64,000 nt of DNA from Bradyrhizobium sp. LTSP849. GTDB taxonomy: Bacteria; Pseudomonadota; Alphaproteobacteria; Rhizobiales; Xanthobacteraceae. Location: assembly GCF_000938255.1 (NCBI RefSeq), contig NZ_JYMR01000055.1, forward strand, positions 199,601-263,600, written 5' to 3'. Below are positions 51,789-59,731 of this stretch, in pieces; the stretch's first letter is position 1, and each line of letters begins with the position of its first letter. A program made the position numbers and the translations under genes. Under the pieces are notes generated by a model, which did not search any database, was not told the DNA's origin, and saw only the letters and a program-made list of their open reading frames with translations.

Positions 51789-52208
51789 TCAGGCGACGGC
51801 ACCGATGCGGGAGCGCATCAGGCCGATGCTGTCGAGATCGGCCTGCTCGCGGGCGTTTTCCTCGGCGCGCTCGCGGGCCTGGTCGCGCTCGTCCAGGAGC
51901 TCGACCTTCTTCAACTCCTCGAAGGCCTCCCCGAGCGCGGCCTTGGCCTCGTCGAGCTGACCCTTCAGCTCGTCGGCCGAGCGCGTCAGGTTCTCGCGGC
52001 GCTGGATGGCGGCCTTGGCATAGGTCGGATAGGCGAAATGCGCGGGATCGTTGATTCCGGCGCGGTCCTGTTCGGTCTGGATCTCGCGATCAAGATCGGT
52101 CGACATCCGCTGGAAGTCGGCGATCATGGACTCGATCTGTGCGACCCGGCGGCGCTTCTCGTCGACCTGAAATTTCTTCAGGCGAATGAGGGTATCACGT
52201 GACTTCAT
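51789..52208 (-). CDS. fliJ: Flagellar export chaperone FliJ
   Basis: A 139-aa protein predicted to be almost entirely coiled coil (RRVAQIESMIADFQRMSTDL; KKVELLDERDQARERAEEN). Length, position after fliI and coiled-coil content fit FliJ, the stalk of the flagellar export ATPase. About 120 bp separate it from the fliI stop, and it is followed by a clear terminator. Confidence 0.88.
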   Translation of the reverse strand: MKSRDTLIRLKKFQVDEKRRRVAQIESMIADFQRMSTDLDREIQTEQDRAGINDPAHFAYPTYAKAAIQRRENLTRSADELKGQLDEAKAALGEAFEELKKVELLDERDQARERAEENAREQADLDSIGLMRSRIGAVA

Positions 52209-52329
52209 CGACTCGTACTCCCCAGAAGTCCCTTAGCTGCACGTGGGACGACACCGGTCTCCCCACAGGCCCAATTTGGGCCAAGACCGGCTTTGCTACT
52301 CTGTGGGATGGGATGATGACGGGACAAAG

Positions 52330-53655
52330 TTAGCGTTCCGTTTCCAAATTGCCGAGGATTTGCGCCAACTGGCGGTAGCCGTCGGCAAGCGACGCATTTT
52401 CGTCCTTGCGCTGACGCAGGAAGGCCTCCAGGGGCTCATGCAGGCGGATCGCCTCGTCGACCTCGGGGCTGGAACCTGCCCGGTAGGCACCCAGCCGGAT
52501 CAATTCCTCCATATCGGCATAGGTCGCCATCACCTGGCGCGCCCGCTGGATGGTCGGCCAGAACTGCTGGTCGGCCGATTTCGGCATGGTGCGGGAGACG
52601 GATTTGAGGATGTTGATGGCAGGGTAGCGGCCGCGCTCGGCGATCGAGCGCTGCATCACGATGTGGCCGTCGAGGATGCCGCGGACGGCGTCGGCAATCG
52701 GCTCATTATGATCGTCACCGTCGACCAGCACCGTGAAGATCGCGGTGATGGCGCCCTCACCGAGACCGGGGCCGGCGCGCTCCAGCAATTTCGGCAGCTC
52801 GGTGAAGACGGTCGGCGTGTAGCCCTTGGCAGTCGGCGGCTCGCCGGCGGACAGCCCGATCTCGCGCTGAGCCATGGCAAAGCGCGTCACCGAGTCCATT
52901 AGGCAGAGCACGTCCTGATCCTCGTCGCGAAAATATTCCGCGACCGCGAGCGTCAGATACGCGGCCTGCCGCCGCATCAGGGCCGGCTCGTCGGAGGTTG
53001 CCACCACCACAACGGAACGTGCCAGCCCCTCCTCGCCGAGGTCGTCCTGCAAGAATTCCTGCACCTCGCGGCCGCGTTCGCCGATCAGCCCGATGACGCT
53101 GATATCGGCATCGACGTTGCGCGCGAGCATCGAGAGCAGCACCGACTTGCCGACGCCGGAGCCCGCGAAGATGCCCATGCGCTGGCCGCGACAGCAGGTG
53201 AGAAAGGTGTTCATCGCGCGCACGCCAAGATCGAGCGGGGCACCGACGCGCTTGCGCGAATGCGCCGGCGGCGGCGAATTGCGGAACGGCATTGGCGAGG
53301 CGCCTTGCGGCAACGGCCCCTTGCCGTCGATCGGCTCGCCCAGCGCGTTGACGACACGGCCAAGCCAGGCCGACGACGGACGCACCTGATTGGCGGCATT
53401 GGCGATGACCGCCTTGCAGCCGCGGCGCACGCCGTCGAGGCCAGCGAACGGCATCACGACGGCATTGTTCCCGGAGAAGCCGATCACCTCGCAGGGGATC
53501 GAACGGTTCGCACCGGTCTCGATCACGAGCCGTGCACCGACCGACATCGCGTGGATAGGGCCGGCCACTTCGACCATCAGGCCGCGAACGCCGACCACAC
53601 GGCCATAAATATTGACGCCGTCGATGTCGCCGATCTGTTCGGCAAGAGCCTTCAT
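52330..53655 (-). CDS. fliI: Flagellar export ATPase FliI
   Basis: A 441-aa F1-like ATPase that powers unloading of flagellar substrates. Walker A GIFAGSGVGKS, Walker B VLCLMDSVTRFAMAQRE, and the FliI-specific GLSAGEPPTAKGYTPTVFTELPKLLERAG. The ATG at 53655 is the last of a series of ATGAAGGC repeats that form tiny overlapping upstream ORFs (see the mini-ORF entry). The region upstream also contains a CtrA-like box, so cell-cycle control shared with ctrA is plausible. Confidence 0.95.
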   Translation of the reverse strand: MKALAEQIGDIDGVNIYGRVVGVRGLMVEVAGPIHAMSVGARLVIETGANRSIPCEVIGFSGNNAVVMPFAGLDGVRRGCKAVIANAANQVRPSSAWLGRVVNALGEPIDGKGPLPQGASPMPFRNSPPPAHSRKRVGAPLDLGVRAMNTFLTCCRGQRMGIFAGSGVGKSVLLSMLARNVDADISVIGLIGERGREVQEFLQDDLGEEGLARSVVVVATSDEPALMRRQAAYLTLAVAEYFRDEDQDVLCLMDSVTRFAMAQREIGLSAGEPPTAKGYTPTVFTELPKLLERAGPGLGEGAITAIFTVLVDGDDHNEPIADAVRGILDGHIVMQRSIAERGRYPAINILKSVSRTMPKSADQQFWPTIQRARQVMATYADMEELIRLGAYRAGSSPEVDEAIRLHEPLEAFLRQRKDENASLADGYRQLAQILGNLETER

Positions 53656-53715
53656 AATGGGGCCTTCATAGGGTGGCCTTCATAAGGGGCGCGCCTTCAG
53701 GATTGGGGCCTTCAT
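53653..53715 (-). promoter_or_regulatory. Leader with three chained mini-ORFs before fliI
   Basis: On the minus strand, ATGs at 53715, 53683, 53669 and 53655 (fliI) all begin ATGAAGGC. The first three read 11, 5 and 5 codons (each starting MKA) and each ends in a TGA that overlaps the next ATG as ATGA. The AAGG in each unit also sits at suitable distance to act as ribosome-binding site for the next. Translational reinitiation into fliI is a plausible consequence. Confidence 0.7.
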
Positions 53716-53754
53716 GGCGAAAACCTTAAGTTTCGCCATATTTCTGAACGGCGC

Positions 53755-53769
53755 TTAACTTCGTGTTTA
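53755..53769. promoter_or_regulatory. Candidate CtrA box between fliI and ctrA
   Basis: TTAA (53755-53758), 7 bp, TTTA (53766-53769) differs by one base from TTAA-N7-TTAA. It lies 100 bp before fliI and about 315 bp before ctrA. Confidence 0.45.
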
Positions 53770-53813
53770 CCCGCATCGTTAATCATTGCGTCACTGTCTT
53801 TGTGACTGAACGT

Positions 53814-54004
53814 GATTCCCCTTCAGAAGAAGGCTGAGTCGCGGGAGTCGGTTAGGCCCGTCTCTTAAAGTGGAACTTGAACGGCGTTGCGTGACGAAAG
53901 CTGCTTCCTACACAAGACCTTAGGGCGATTCGACAAAAATTGCACCCAAGGGCTTGCGTTCCAGAATCAGATTTTGTTAACCATCTATCGTCAGGATCCG
54001 AATC
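53814..54004. promoter_or_regulatory. ctrA promoter region: six GANTC sites and a CtrA half-site
   Basis: GANTC at 53814, 53836, 53845, 53927, 53964 and 54000 (GATTC, GAGTC, GAGTC, GATTC, GAATC, GAATC), where less than one would be expected by chance in 190 bp, and TTAACCAT at 53977-53984. The known CcrM methylase target is GANTC and the Caulobacter ctrA promoter is controlled by its methylation, so the same is likely here. No other gene is seen in 53716-54083. Confidence 0.65.
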
Positions 54005-54083
54005 AGTTGTTCAAAGGCGTTTTGTTGAGTGCCGCGAATGCGGCCGACCTGACGCCCAGGAGCGGCGACTATGGGGAACTGGC

Positions 54084-54785
54084 ATGCGCGTTTTGCTGAT
54101 TGAAGATGACAGCGCCGTCGCGCAGTCGATCGAGCTGATGCTGAAGTCTGAGAGCTTCAACGTCTACACGACCGATTTGGGGGAAGAAGGCGTCGATCTC
54201 GGTAAATTATACGATTACGACATTATTCTTCTCGACCTCAACCTGCCCGACATGTCCGGCTACGACGTGCTCAAGCAGCTTCGGGTCTCCAAGATCAAGA
54301 CACCGATCCTGATCCTCTCCGGCCTTGCCGGCATCGAGGACAAGGTCAAGGGTCTCGGCGTCGGCGCCGACGACTACATGACAAAGCCCTTCCACAAGGA
54401 CGAGCTGGTTGCCCGCATCCACGCGATCGTGCGCCGCTCCAAGGGCCATGCCCAGTCGGTCATCCAGACCGGCGACCTCGTTGTCAACCTCGACACCAAG
54501 ACGGTGGAAGTTGGCGGCCAGCGCGTGCATCTGACGGGTAAAGAATACCAGATGCTGGAGCTGCTCTCCTTGCGCAAGGGCACCACCCTCACCAAGGAAA
54601 TGTTCCTCAACCACCTCTATGGCGGCATGGACGAGCCGGAGCTGAAGATCATCGACGTCTTCATCTGCAAGCTCCGCAAGAAGCTCGCGAATGCCTCGGA
54701 AGGCCGCAACTTCATCGAGACCGTGTGGGGCCGCGGCTACGTGCTGCGCGAGCCGCACGAGGTCGAAGAGCGCATTCCGGCCTGA
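54084..54785 (+). CDS. ctrA: Cell-cycle response regulator CtrA
   Basis: A 233-aa OmpR-type regulator. The receiver domain has Asp51 in ILLDLNLPDMSG, switch Thr and Lys segments (ILSGLAG; DYMTKPFHKDELVARIHA). The winged-helix DNA-binding domain reads HLTGKEYQMLELLSLRKGTTLTKEMFLNHLYGG and KLRKKLANASEGRNFIETVWGRGYVL. It is a close match to alphaproteobacterial CtrA, the master regulator of cell-cycle and flagellar genes. Its GANTC-rich upstream region and the CtrA-like boxes near fliI and flhA fit this. Confidence 0.96.
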   Translation: MRVLLIEDDSAVAQSIELMLKSESFNVYTTDLGEEGVDLGKLYDYDIILLDLNLPDMSGYDVLKQLRVSKIKTPILILSGLAGIEDKVKGLGVGADDYMTKPFHKDELVARIHAIVRRSKGHAQSVIQTGDLVVNLDTKTVEVGGQRVHLTGKEYQMLELLSLRKGTTLTKEMFLNHLYGGMDEPELKIIDVFICKLRKKLANASEGRNFIETVWGRGYVLREPHEVEERIPA

Positions 54786-54797
54786 TCAGTTTACGTC

Positions 54798-54862
54798 GCA
54801 AGCCCTTCGGGGCTTGCTCCTCCCAGCCTGGACCCCGCCGCAAATGGCGGGGTTTTGTTTTT
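54798..54862 (+). terminator. Double hairpin terminator of ctrA
   Basis: A perfect GCAAGCCC-TTCG-GGGCTTGC tetraloop hairpin (54798-54817) is followed by CCCCGCC / GGCGGGG (54833-54852) and a T-rich run to 54862. Confidence 0.85.
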
Positions 54863-54872
54863 TGGGGGCTCG

Positions 54873-56459
54873 TCAGGCGCTGGCGAGCACGGAACGTGCG
54901 AGATCAGGGCTCCTGACCGGGCAGCGCGCGGCTGCCTCGCGCAGCCAGGCGATCAACCCAAAACCGATGACGAACCCGAACGCGAAGGTCGGAACCACGA
55001 AGGACCACAAGAACGGCCACGCGGGGACGTTGTCGACGACTGCCATGACCGGCATGGGGCTGACCTGGTGGATGGCCATCAGCACCCACAGCATGGTGGT
55101 CATGCCACCGCCGAACACGAGGCCATCACGCATCCGCCGAGTTATCCGGGACCGCCTGCTCCACGTCGAATCCTGCACCAGAAGCGCTGCCATCGCCGCG
55201 ATCCCCCAGGGGAAGATCAGGAGCGGCAGTTCGTGCAGGAATACGTCGAGATAGGACTTCTGCGGAAACTGGTAGAAGTCGAACAGCGCCTGAAGCGGAA
55301 GGAAGAAGAGCAGCGCACTCCAGAGACCGATCGTCAGGATGAACCGGACCGGCAGCTGGCCGAAGATAGTGTCGTTCGCGAACGCGTAGTGCCGCTTGAA
55401 ATAATAGACCAGCCAGAAGTTCACGATGAGGTAGAGCGGCGTTACCACCAGCGTCCGCAGCATGCCGACATACTCCTCTCCCGGCGTGTGGACGACCTTG
55501 CCGGATCCAATCAGCCACGCCAGGCACCAGACAAAGGCGAAGCCTGCCACGACCGCCACGAACTTCGCGATGCCGGGCGGGGACGGCTCCAGCGTGAAGC
55601 CGATAGCGCCCAGCCTTCGCCTGCTGCCGGCGAGCGACCATTCGCCGGCGAACGCAGCGCGCGCAGCGAACAGCAGGAGATTGTTGAGCAGCGCATCCAT
55701 ATCCTTGCGAAGATCCTCCAGCATGCATCCCGCCGCCGTCTGGGCGGCCAGCTGAAGCTGGCTGACCGCACTATGGCGGGTCGAGAGCTGGTCGAGCGCC
55801 TGCCAGTCGTCCGGCTCGACCTGGCTGTCTTCCATGATCGCGCCGTAGATCTCGGCGCAGCTCTTGAGCACGCGGACGGTGCGGAAGCACAGGGAATCGT
55901 AGACCGCGAGCAGCTCGGCATAGAGATCGGAATTGCGCTCAACAAAGGCCTCGTGGTCGGCGGCCCAGCGTTCGATATGAAGCATGAGCGCCGAAATCTT
56001 GAGGAAGCGCGACTGTATCGCGGTGGATTGCACGGCGCGGAAATCGTCGATCTGGTAGCCGACCCTGGACAGCTTGCGCTGGAGGCTCGGCATGTCGTCA
56101 GGGTTGACCTGGAACGGCGATGCGGCCAGCGCGTCACGCAGCGCGAGCGCGCTGACGGGAATGCCGGCCAACTCCTGGCAGAATTTTCGCCACGCCTTCG
56201 GCGCGACGGGAATGAGCCAGACGAACGTCAGGAGCCAGATCGCGGCGAGCGGCGACAGCTTGTCGGGAAGAAGGGCATAGATAACCAGAAACGGCGTGAT
56301 GAAGACGGCGACACCAAACACGAACAAGGGCTTTGTCGTGAACGAGCGCGTGCCCTTGAGCGTATGGAACCTGAACCAGTAGAACAGCACGACCAGAAGC
56401 GGTCCGCCGAAGGACTCGAAGATCGCATTCAGGGGGTCTACGACATTATCGAGCGTCAC
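54873..56459 (-). CDS. Predicted nine-helix membrane protein, partner of CHAT protease gene
   Basis: Unrecognised 528-aa membrane protein. Three hydrophobic segments at the N-terminus (about 15-90), a hydrophilic 210-aa middle with several helical stretches (LMLHIERWAADHEAF; LLAVYDSLCFRTVRVL; LRKDMDALLNNLLLFA), then six hydrophobic segments (about 305-515). No transport, kinase or nuclease motif seen. It lies 73 bp downstream of the CHAT-TPR gene in the same direction and is probably made from the same transcript, so it may be the effector, sensor or target of that protease (inference). Confidence 0.75.
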   Translation of the reverse strand: MTLDNVVDPLNAIFESFGGPLLVVLFYWFRFHTLKGTRSFTTKPLFVFGVAVFITPFLVIYALLPDKLSPLAAIWLLTFVWLIPVAPKAWRKFCQELAGIPVSALALRDALAASPFQVNPDDMPSLQRKLSRVGYQIDDFRAVQSTAIQSRFLKISALMLHIERWAADHEAFVERNSDLYAELLAVYDSLCFRTVRVLKSCAEIYGAIMEDSQVEPDDWQALDQLSTRHSAVSQLQLAAQTAAGCMLEDLRKDMDALLNNLLLFAARAAFAGEWSLAGSRRRLGAIGFTLEPSPPGIAKFVAVVAGFAFVWCLAWLIGSGKVVHTPGEEYVGMLRTLVVTPLYLIVNFWLVYYFKRHYAFANDTIFGQLPVRFILTIGLWSALLFFLPLQALFDFYQFPQKSYLDVFLHELPLLIFPWGIAAMAALLVQDSTWSRRSRITRRMRDGLVFGGGMTTMLWVLMAIHQVSPMPVMAVVDNVPAWPFLWSFVVPTFAFGFVIGFGLIAWLREAAARCPVRSPDLARSVLASA

Positions 56460-56532
56460 GGTGAACTCCTATCGCTAGGGTTCGCTGATGAAGACGCACC
56501 GGATGCCGCAGCATCCGGCGGTCGTGCGAGAA

Positions 56533-58350
56533 TTATGCAGCCTGGGCAACCATCTTGGCCTTCTGGACCAGGAGATCGATGTTGTCAGGTGCAAGCGCAA
56601 TCGCGCTGTCCATATCGTTCTGGGCCTTCGCGGCGTCCTTGATCTGGGCATAGGCGTTGGCCCGGGACACCAGATATTTCGGTTCGTTCTCATTGGTCGC
56701 GATCGCCGTGCCGAAGGCTTTGATCGCCTCCTCGAGATAGCCGCGCTTGTCGTCGATGCCGGCGGCCGTCATGCTGACGATGCCCTTGATCCAGTAGAAC
56801 TCCGGATTCTTCGGCTTCAGCTTGATGGCTTCGGTGATGTCGCTGAGCGCATTCTCGTAGAGACCGACCGTCACGTTGAAATTGGCTCTGCGCACGAAAT
56901 ATTCGGGCTTCGCCGGGTCAAGCTTCAGCATGTAGGCGAAACTCGCCGCCGCCTTCGGAATCAGCTTCTGCTTGTGCTGGAGCGTGCCAAGGTCGAAATA
57001 GACCTTTGCGAGCCGGACCGAGAGTTCGGCATCGTCGGCAAGCAGGCCGTGGAGCTCCTGCCCGCGCCGGGTCAGATCCTCCAGAGCCTCGATCGTGGCC
57101 GCACCGGCCGCGAGCGCCTCCATGAATTCGTCGCGCCGCTGCCGCAGCATTTCCTTCGAGGGGCGCGCCGCCTCGGACGGGCTCTCCGGCGGCTTCGCAG
57201 TTTCGACATCGAATATCCGTCCGTCGGACGAGCGCATGTAGAGAACCGGAATTCCCCATTCGACCCGCGATTTTTCCTGGATGAACTTGCGGGCCAGCAT
57301 CAACGCATCGTCGATCGGACGGTTTCCGGCCAAGGCAGCGTAAAACCCTTCCGACATTGAGATCGCGGCATTGTCGGTGATGGGAAACTGCATCGCCACC
57401 ACGGCGGGCAGCCATCCGGTCTTCATCAGACCGATCGCCGGATTGCCGAAACGATCGCCGACATTGATCCGCGCGCTCTCGCAGCAATTGAGCACGATCA
57501 GGCGCAGGCTGCGCTTTGCCCCCGTCAGCATCATGGCAAGGTCGGACGCAAACTTCTTCACCGGCTTGCCGTCCTCGTCGACCATGACGACGAAGCCGCT
57601 TGCGCCGGCCCCGGGCAACGCTTCCTCGATGCCGCCATGCCCAATGAAATGAAAGATGTGCCAGTCGCCTTCCAGCAGCTTCTTCATCAGGTCTCTTCCG
57701 CTCCCTCCCGGGACCCACTGGAAATCGACCTTGCCTTCGTGCTGGAGCGCATCGATGCCCTTGTTGATGCGATCGCGCTCCTTGACGACGTTGAGCTTCG
57801 GCCATTCGCTGGTCGAGGGATCGGCGATCATGCCGAGGATGCGCAGCGGTCCCTTGACGCCCATCCGGCCGACGCCGCCCGCCGTTTCGAGATACCGCAC
57901 GATGGGACGCGTCAGGCTGACGAAGCCGGGCATGTCGTCTTCGTCGTAGAGATATTCCCAGGGCAGTCCGGCAAGGTCGGCCGCCTCGATGCGTAGCTTG
58001 ATTCTCAGATCCTGCGCCGCGCCCTTGCTGCGTTCATAGATCCGCTGGATCGACGGCACGTCGGTGAAGACGCTGCGGAATACCCCGCGCCCGAAATCCC
58101 GCAAGACCTGTTCGCCGCGCGTCGCCGGCCCCTGGTGGTTTTTATCGTCGATTTCCAGAACGGCGTTTTCCAGCTCGCCCCTGAGCTTGGCCAGTTCGCC
58201 AGGCGCAGAGAACCAGAATTTGACCTGGCTCTTCGGCGCCTCGCCCGCCGGTGACTTGAGGACCCGGCCGTAATATTGCTGAGGGCCGCCACCCATGGGC
58301 AGATCGGAGCCGATCTCGAGCTCGAAATCTTCGTATTCGGCAACGGGCAT
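56533..58350 (-). CDS. CHAT-domain protease with C-terminal TPR repeats
   Basis: A 605-aa protein. An N-terminal region of about 100 aa of unknown fold precedes a CHAT (caspase-like) domain: catalytic His238 in FHFIGHGG and Cys290 in LIVLNCCESA, with FPITDNAAISMSEGFYAAL after it. From about 440 onward the protein has TPR-like units (PAKPEYFVRRANFNVTVGLY; NEPKYLVSRANAYAQIKDAA). The ATG at 58350 follows GAGG. CHAT-TPR proteins act in bacterial immunity (for example type III-E CRISPR-linked Csx29) and in signalling. No cas genes occur here, so it is a stand-alone type, with a membrane protein as nearest partner. Confidence 0.87.
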   Translation of the reverse strand: MPVAEYEDFELEIGSDLPMGGGPQQYYGRVLKSPAGEAPKSQVKFWFSAPGELAKLRGELENAVLEIDDKNHQGPATRGEQVLRDFGRGVFRSVFTDVPSIQRIYERSKGAAQDLRIKLRIEAADLAGLPWEYLYDEDDMPGFVSLTRPIVRYLETAGGVGRMGVKGPLRILGMIADPSTSEWPKLNVVKERDRINKGIDALQHEGKVDFQWVPGGSGRDLMKKLLEGDWHIFHFIGHGGIEEALPGAGASGFVVMVDEDGKPVKKFASDLAMMLTGAKRSLRLIVLNCCESARINVGDRFGNPAIGLMKTGWLPAVVAMQFPITDNAAISMSEGFYAALAGNRPIDDALMLARKFIQEKSRVEWGIPVLYMRSSDGRIFDVETAKPPESPSEAARPSKEMLRQRRDEFMEALAAGAATIEALEDLTRRGQELHGLLADDAELSVRLAKVYFDLGTLQHKQKLIPKAAASFAYMLKLDPAKPEYFVRRANFNVTVGLYENALSDITEAIKLKPKNPEFYWIKGIVSMTAAGIDDKRGYLEEAIKAFGTAIATNENEPKYLVSRANAYAQIKDAAKAQNDMDSAIALAPDNIDLLVQKAKMVAQAA

Positions 58351-58607
58351 TTTGAGCCTCACTCAACAAGATTTCTATTTGAACGAAGAATCCCTCGAAT
58401 TAGCGTGGCTTGCGGCATCAATGGGCCACACTATCACACGCAACCTCGAGACGCATTTGTGAAGCATGTCTCACACGGCCCGAATATTTGTGCAGTGCCC
58501 AGCGTTCGCCGGCGAGCCGTTTCGTTTCTGGAGATCGAACCTATCCGCCCGGTGCGGTGACTAAGCGATCGTGCCAGACTTCGCGCCGTCAACGTCGGAC
58601 CTCCCCC

Positions 58608-59012
58608 ATGATCCTGCAATCGCTCGCCGGCCTGCCTGCTTTCCTGGTCTATTTCTGCACCGGGCTGATCGCGATAGTAGCGTATCTCTTCGTCTACACG
58701 CGGATCACGCCGCATAACGAGTTCCAGCTCATCCGCGAGAACGACACGGCTGCGGCAATTGCGCTCGGTCTCAGCCTGCTCGGCTTCGTGGCGCCGTTGT
58801 TCAGCGCGATCGCACATTCGGCCAACGTGCTGGACTGCCTGATATGGGCCTTCATCGCGCTGATCGTGCAGGTCGTCGTGTTCTTTCTCGTGAAGGTCCC
58901 GGTGCCGAACCTGTCGGCGCGGATCGCCGCTGGCGAGCTTGCACCGGCGATCTGGCTCGGGCTGTCCTCGCTCGCCGCGGGCATCTTGAACGCCGCCTGC
59001 ATGATCTACTGA
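58608..59012 (+). CDS. DUF350 family membrane protein (YjfL-like)
   Basis: A 134-aa four-helix membrane protein (FLVYFCTGLIAIVAYLFVYT; AAAIALGLSLLGFVAPLFSA; LDCLIWAFIALIVQVVVFFL; and WLGLSSLAAGILNAACM). It matches DUF350/YjfL. In E. coli yjfL is followed by yjfM (DUF1190) and yjfC (ATP-grasp), as here, so the gene order is conserved. The function is unknown; an inner-membrane partner of the ATP-grasp enzyme is the common proposal. The following ATG is 1 nt after its stop. Confidence 0.86.
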   Translation: MILQSLAGLPAFLVYFCTGLIAIVAYLFVYTRITPHNEFQLIRENDTAAAIALGLSLLGFVAPLFSAIAHSANVLDCLIWAFIALIVQVVVFFLVKVPVPNLSARIAAGELAPAIWLGLSSLAAGILNAACMIY

Positions 59013-59013
59013 C

Positions 59014-59430
59014 ATGACAGAGAAGCCGTCCACCAAGGAGTTCGGCAAGCGCAGGCCGGCGCCGGTGTCACCGACACTGGGCGAGCCGGTGAAGCGTTCC
59101 CGCCATGTCGCACTGCTGGTGATGGGTACGATCGCGGTCGGCACCACCGCCTTCACGCTGATGCCGCGGCCGAATTGCTATCCCCCTCCTCCCGGGGCGC
59201 CAGTCCCCGGGACGTCAGCCCCCGGCGCGGTGGCGCCGGTACAGACGAGCACCAATTGCAGCAGCGGCTCGTCAGGCAGCGGCAGCTCGCACTGGTCGTC
59301 GCGGTCGAGCTTCTTCAGCAGCGACTCCTCGAGCCATTACTCGTCGGGGACCTCATCCGATTCAGGCTCCGGCGGCGTCACGCGCGGCGGCTTCGGCTCG
59401 TTTGCGCATGGCTTCTCGGGCGGCGGGTGA
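59014..59430 (+). CDS. DUF1190 (YgiB/YjfM)-like Ser/Gly-rich membrane-anchored protein ending in GGG
   Basis: A 138-aa protein. N-terminal cytoplasmic stretch, one hydrophobic segment (VALLVMGTIAVGTTAF, about 31-46), a Pro-rich part with two Cys, then a Ser-rich low-complexity region and the conserved VTRGGFGSF motif near the end. From memory the TRGGFG motif is a DUF1190 hallmark. The last residues are GFSGGG. It resembles YgiB, which accompanies the ATP-grasp protein YgiC in E. coli. It may be a substrate or partner of the ATP-grasp enzyme downstream. Confidence 0.75.
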   Translation: MTEKPSTKEFGKRRPAPVSPTLGEPVKRSRHVALLVMGTIAVGTTAFTLMPRPNCYPPPPGAPVPGTSAPGAVAPVQTSTNCSSGSSGSGSSHWSSRSSFFSSDSSSHYSSGTSSDSGSGGVTRGGFGSFAHGFSGGG

Positions 59431-59494
59431 GGCGCGGGTTTGTGAGTTCAACGCCGCGCGCAGGTCTGCTTAGCTGGCTCCGGAGGATCACCGC

Positions 59495-59728
59495 ATGAAA
59501 CGTTCGCGAAGGGTCGTGCTCACCCTGATGGGTACTGCCGCAGTCAGCGCGGTCTCGATGGGATTTGTGAAGCGCGAGCGCCCTTGCGGCTCCGGGCTCG
59601 AAGCCGTTCCCGGCATCGACGGCAGGCCCTATTGCCGACCAGCCTATGGCGGCTTCGGCGGCACGCTGCATCACATGAGCGCGCACGGCCATGGTGGTCA
59701 CGGTCACGGCGGCCACGGCGGCGGCTGA
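59495..59728 (+). CDS. Small exported Gly/His-rich protein ending in GGG
   Basis: A 77-aa protein with an N-terminal segment nearly parallel to the preceding one (KRSRRVVLTLMGTAAVSAV against KRSRHVALLVMGTIAVGTT), so it is anchored or exported. Its mature part ends in HGHGGHGHGGHGGG. No named family recognised. Four bases lie between its stop and the ATP-grasp gene start. The two genes share the N-terminal motif and a GGG tail, so they may be related substrates of one modifying enzyme (inference). Confidence 0.7.
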   Translation: MKRSRRVVLTLMGTAAVSAVSMGFVKRERPCGSGLEAVPGIDGRPYCRPAYGGFGGTLHHMSAHGHGGHGHGGHGGG

Positions 59729-59731
59729 CCC

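Noticed and set aside
54855..56642. 595-codon plus-strand frame over the membrane protein
   Set aside because: Highly charged low-complexity translation antisense to a gene with clear hydrophobic segments.
56533..58350. CHAT protease as part of a type III-E CRISPR system
   Set aside because: No cas genes, no CRISPR repeat-spacer array in the window; only the domain family is shared.
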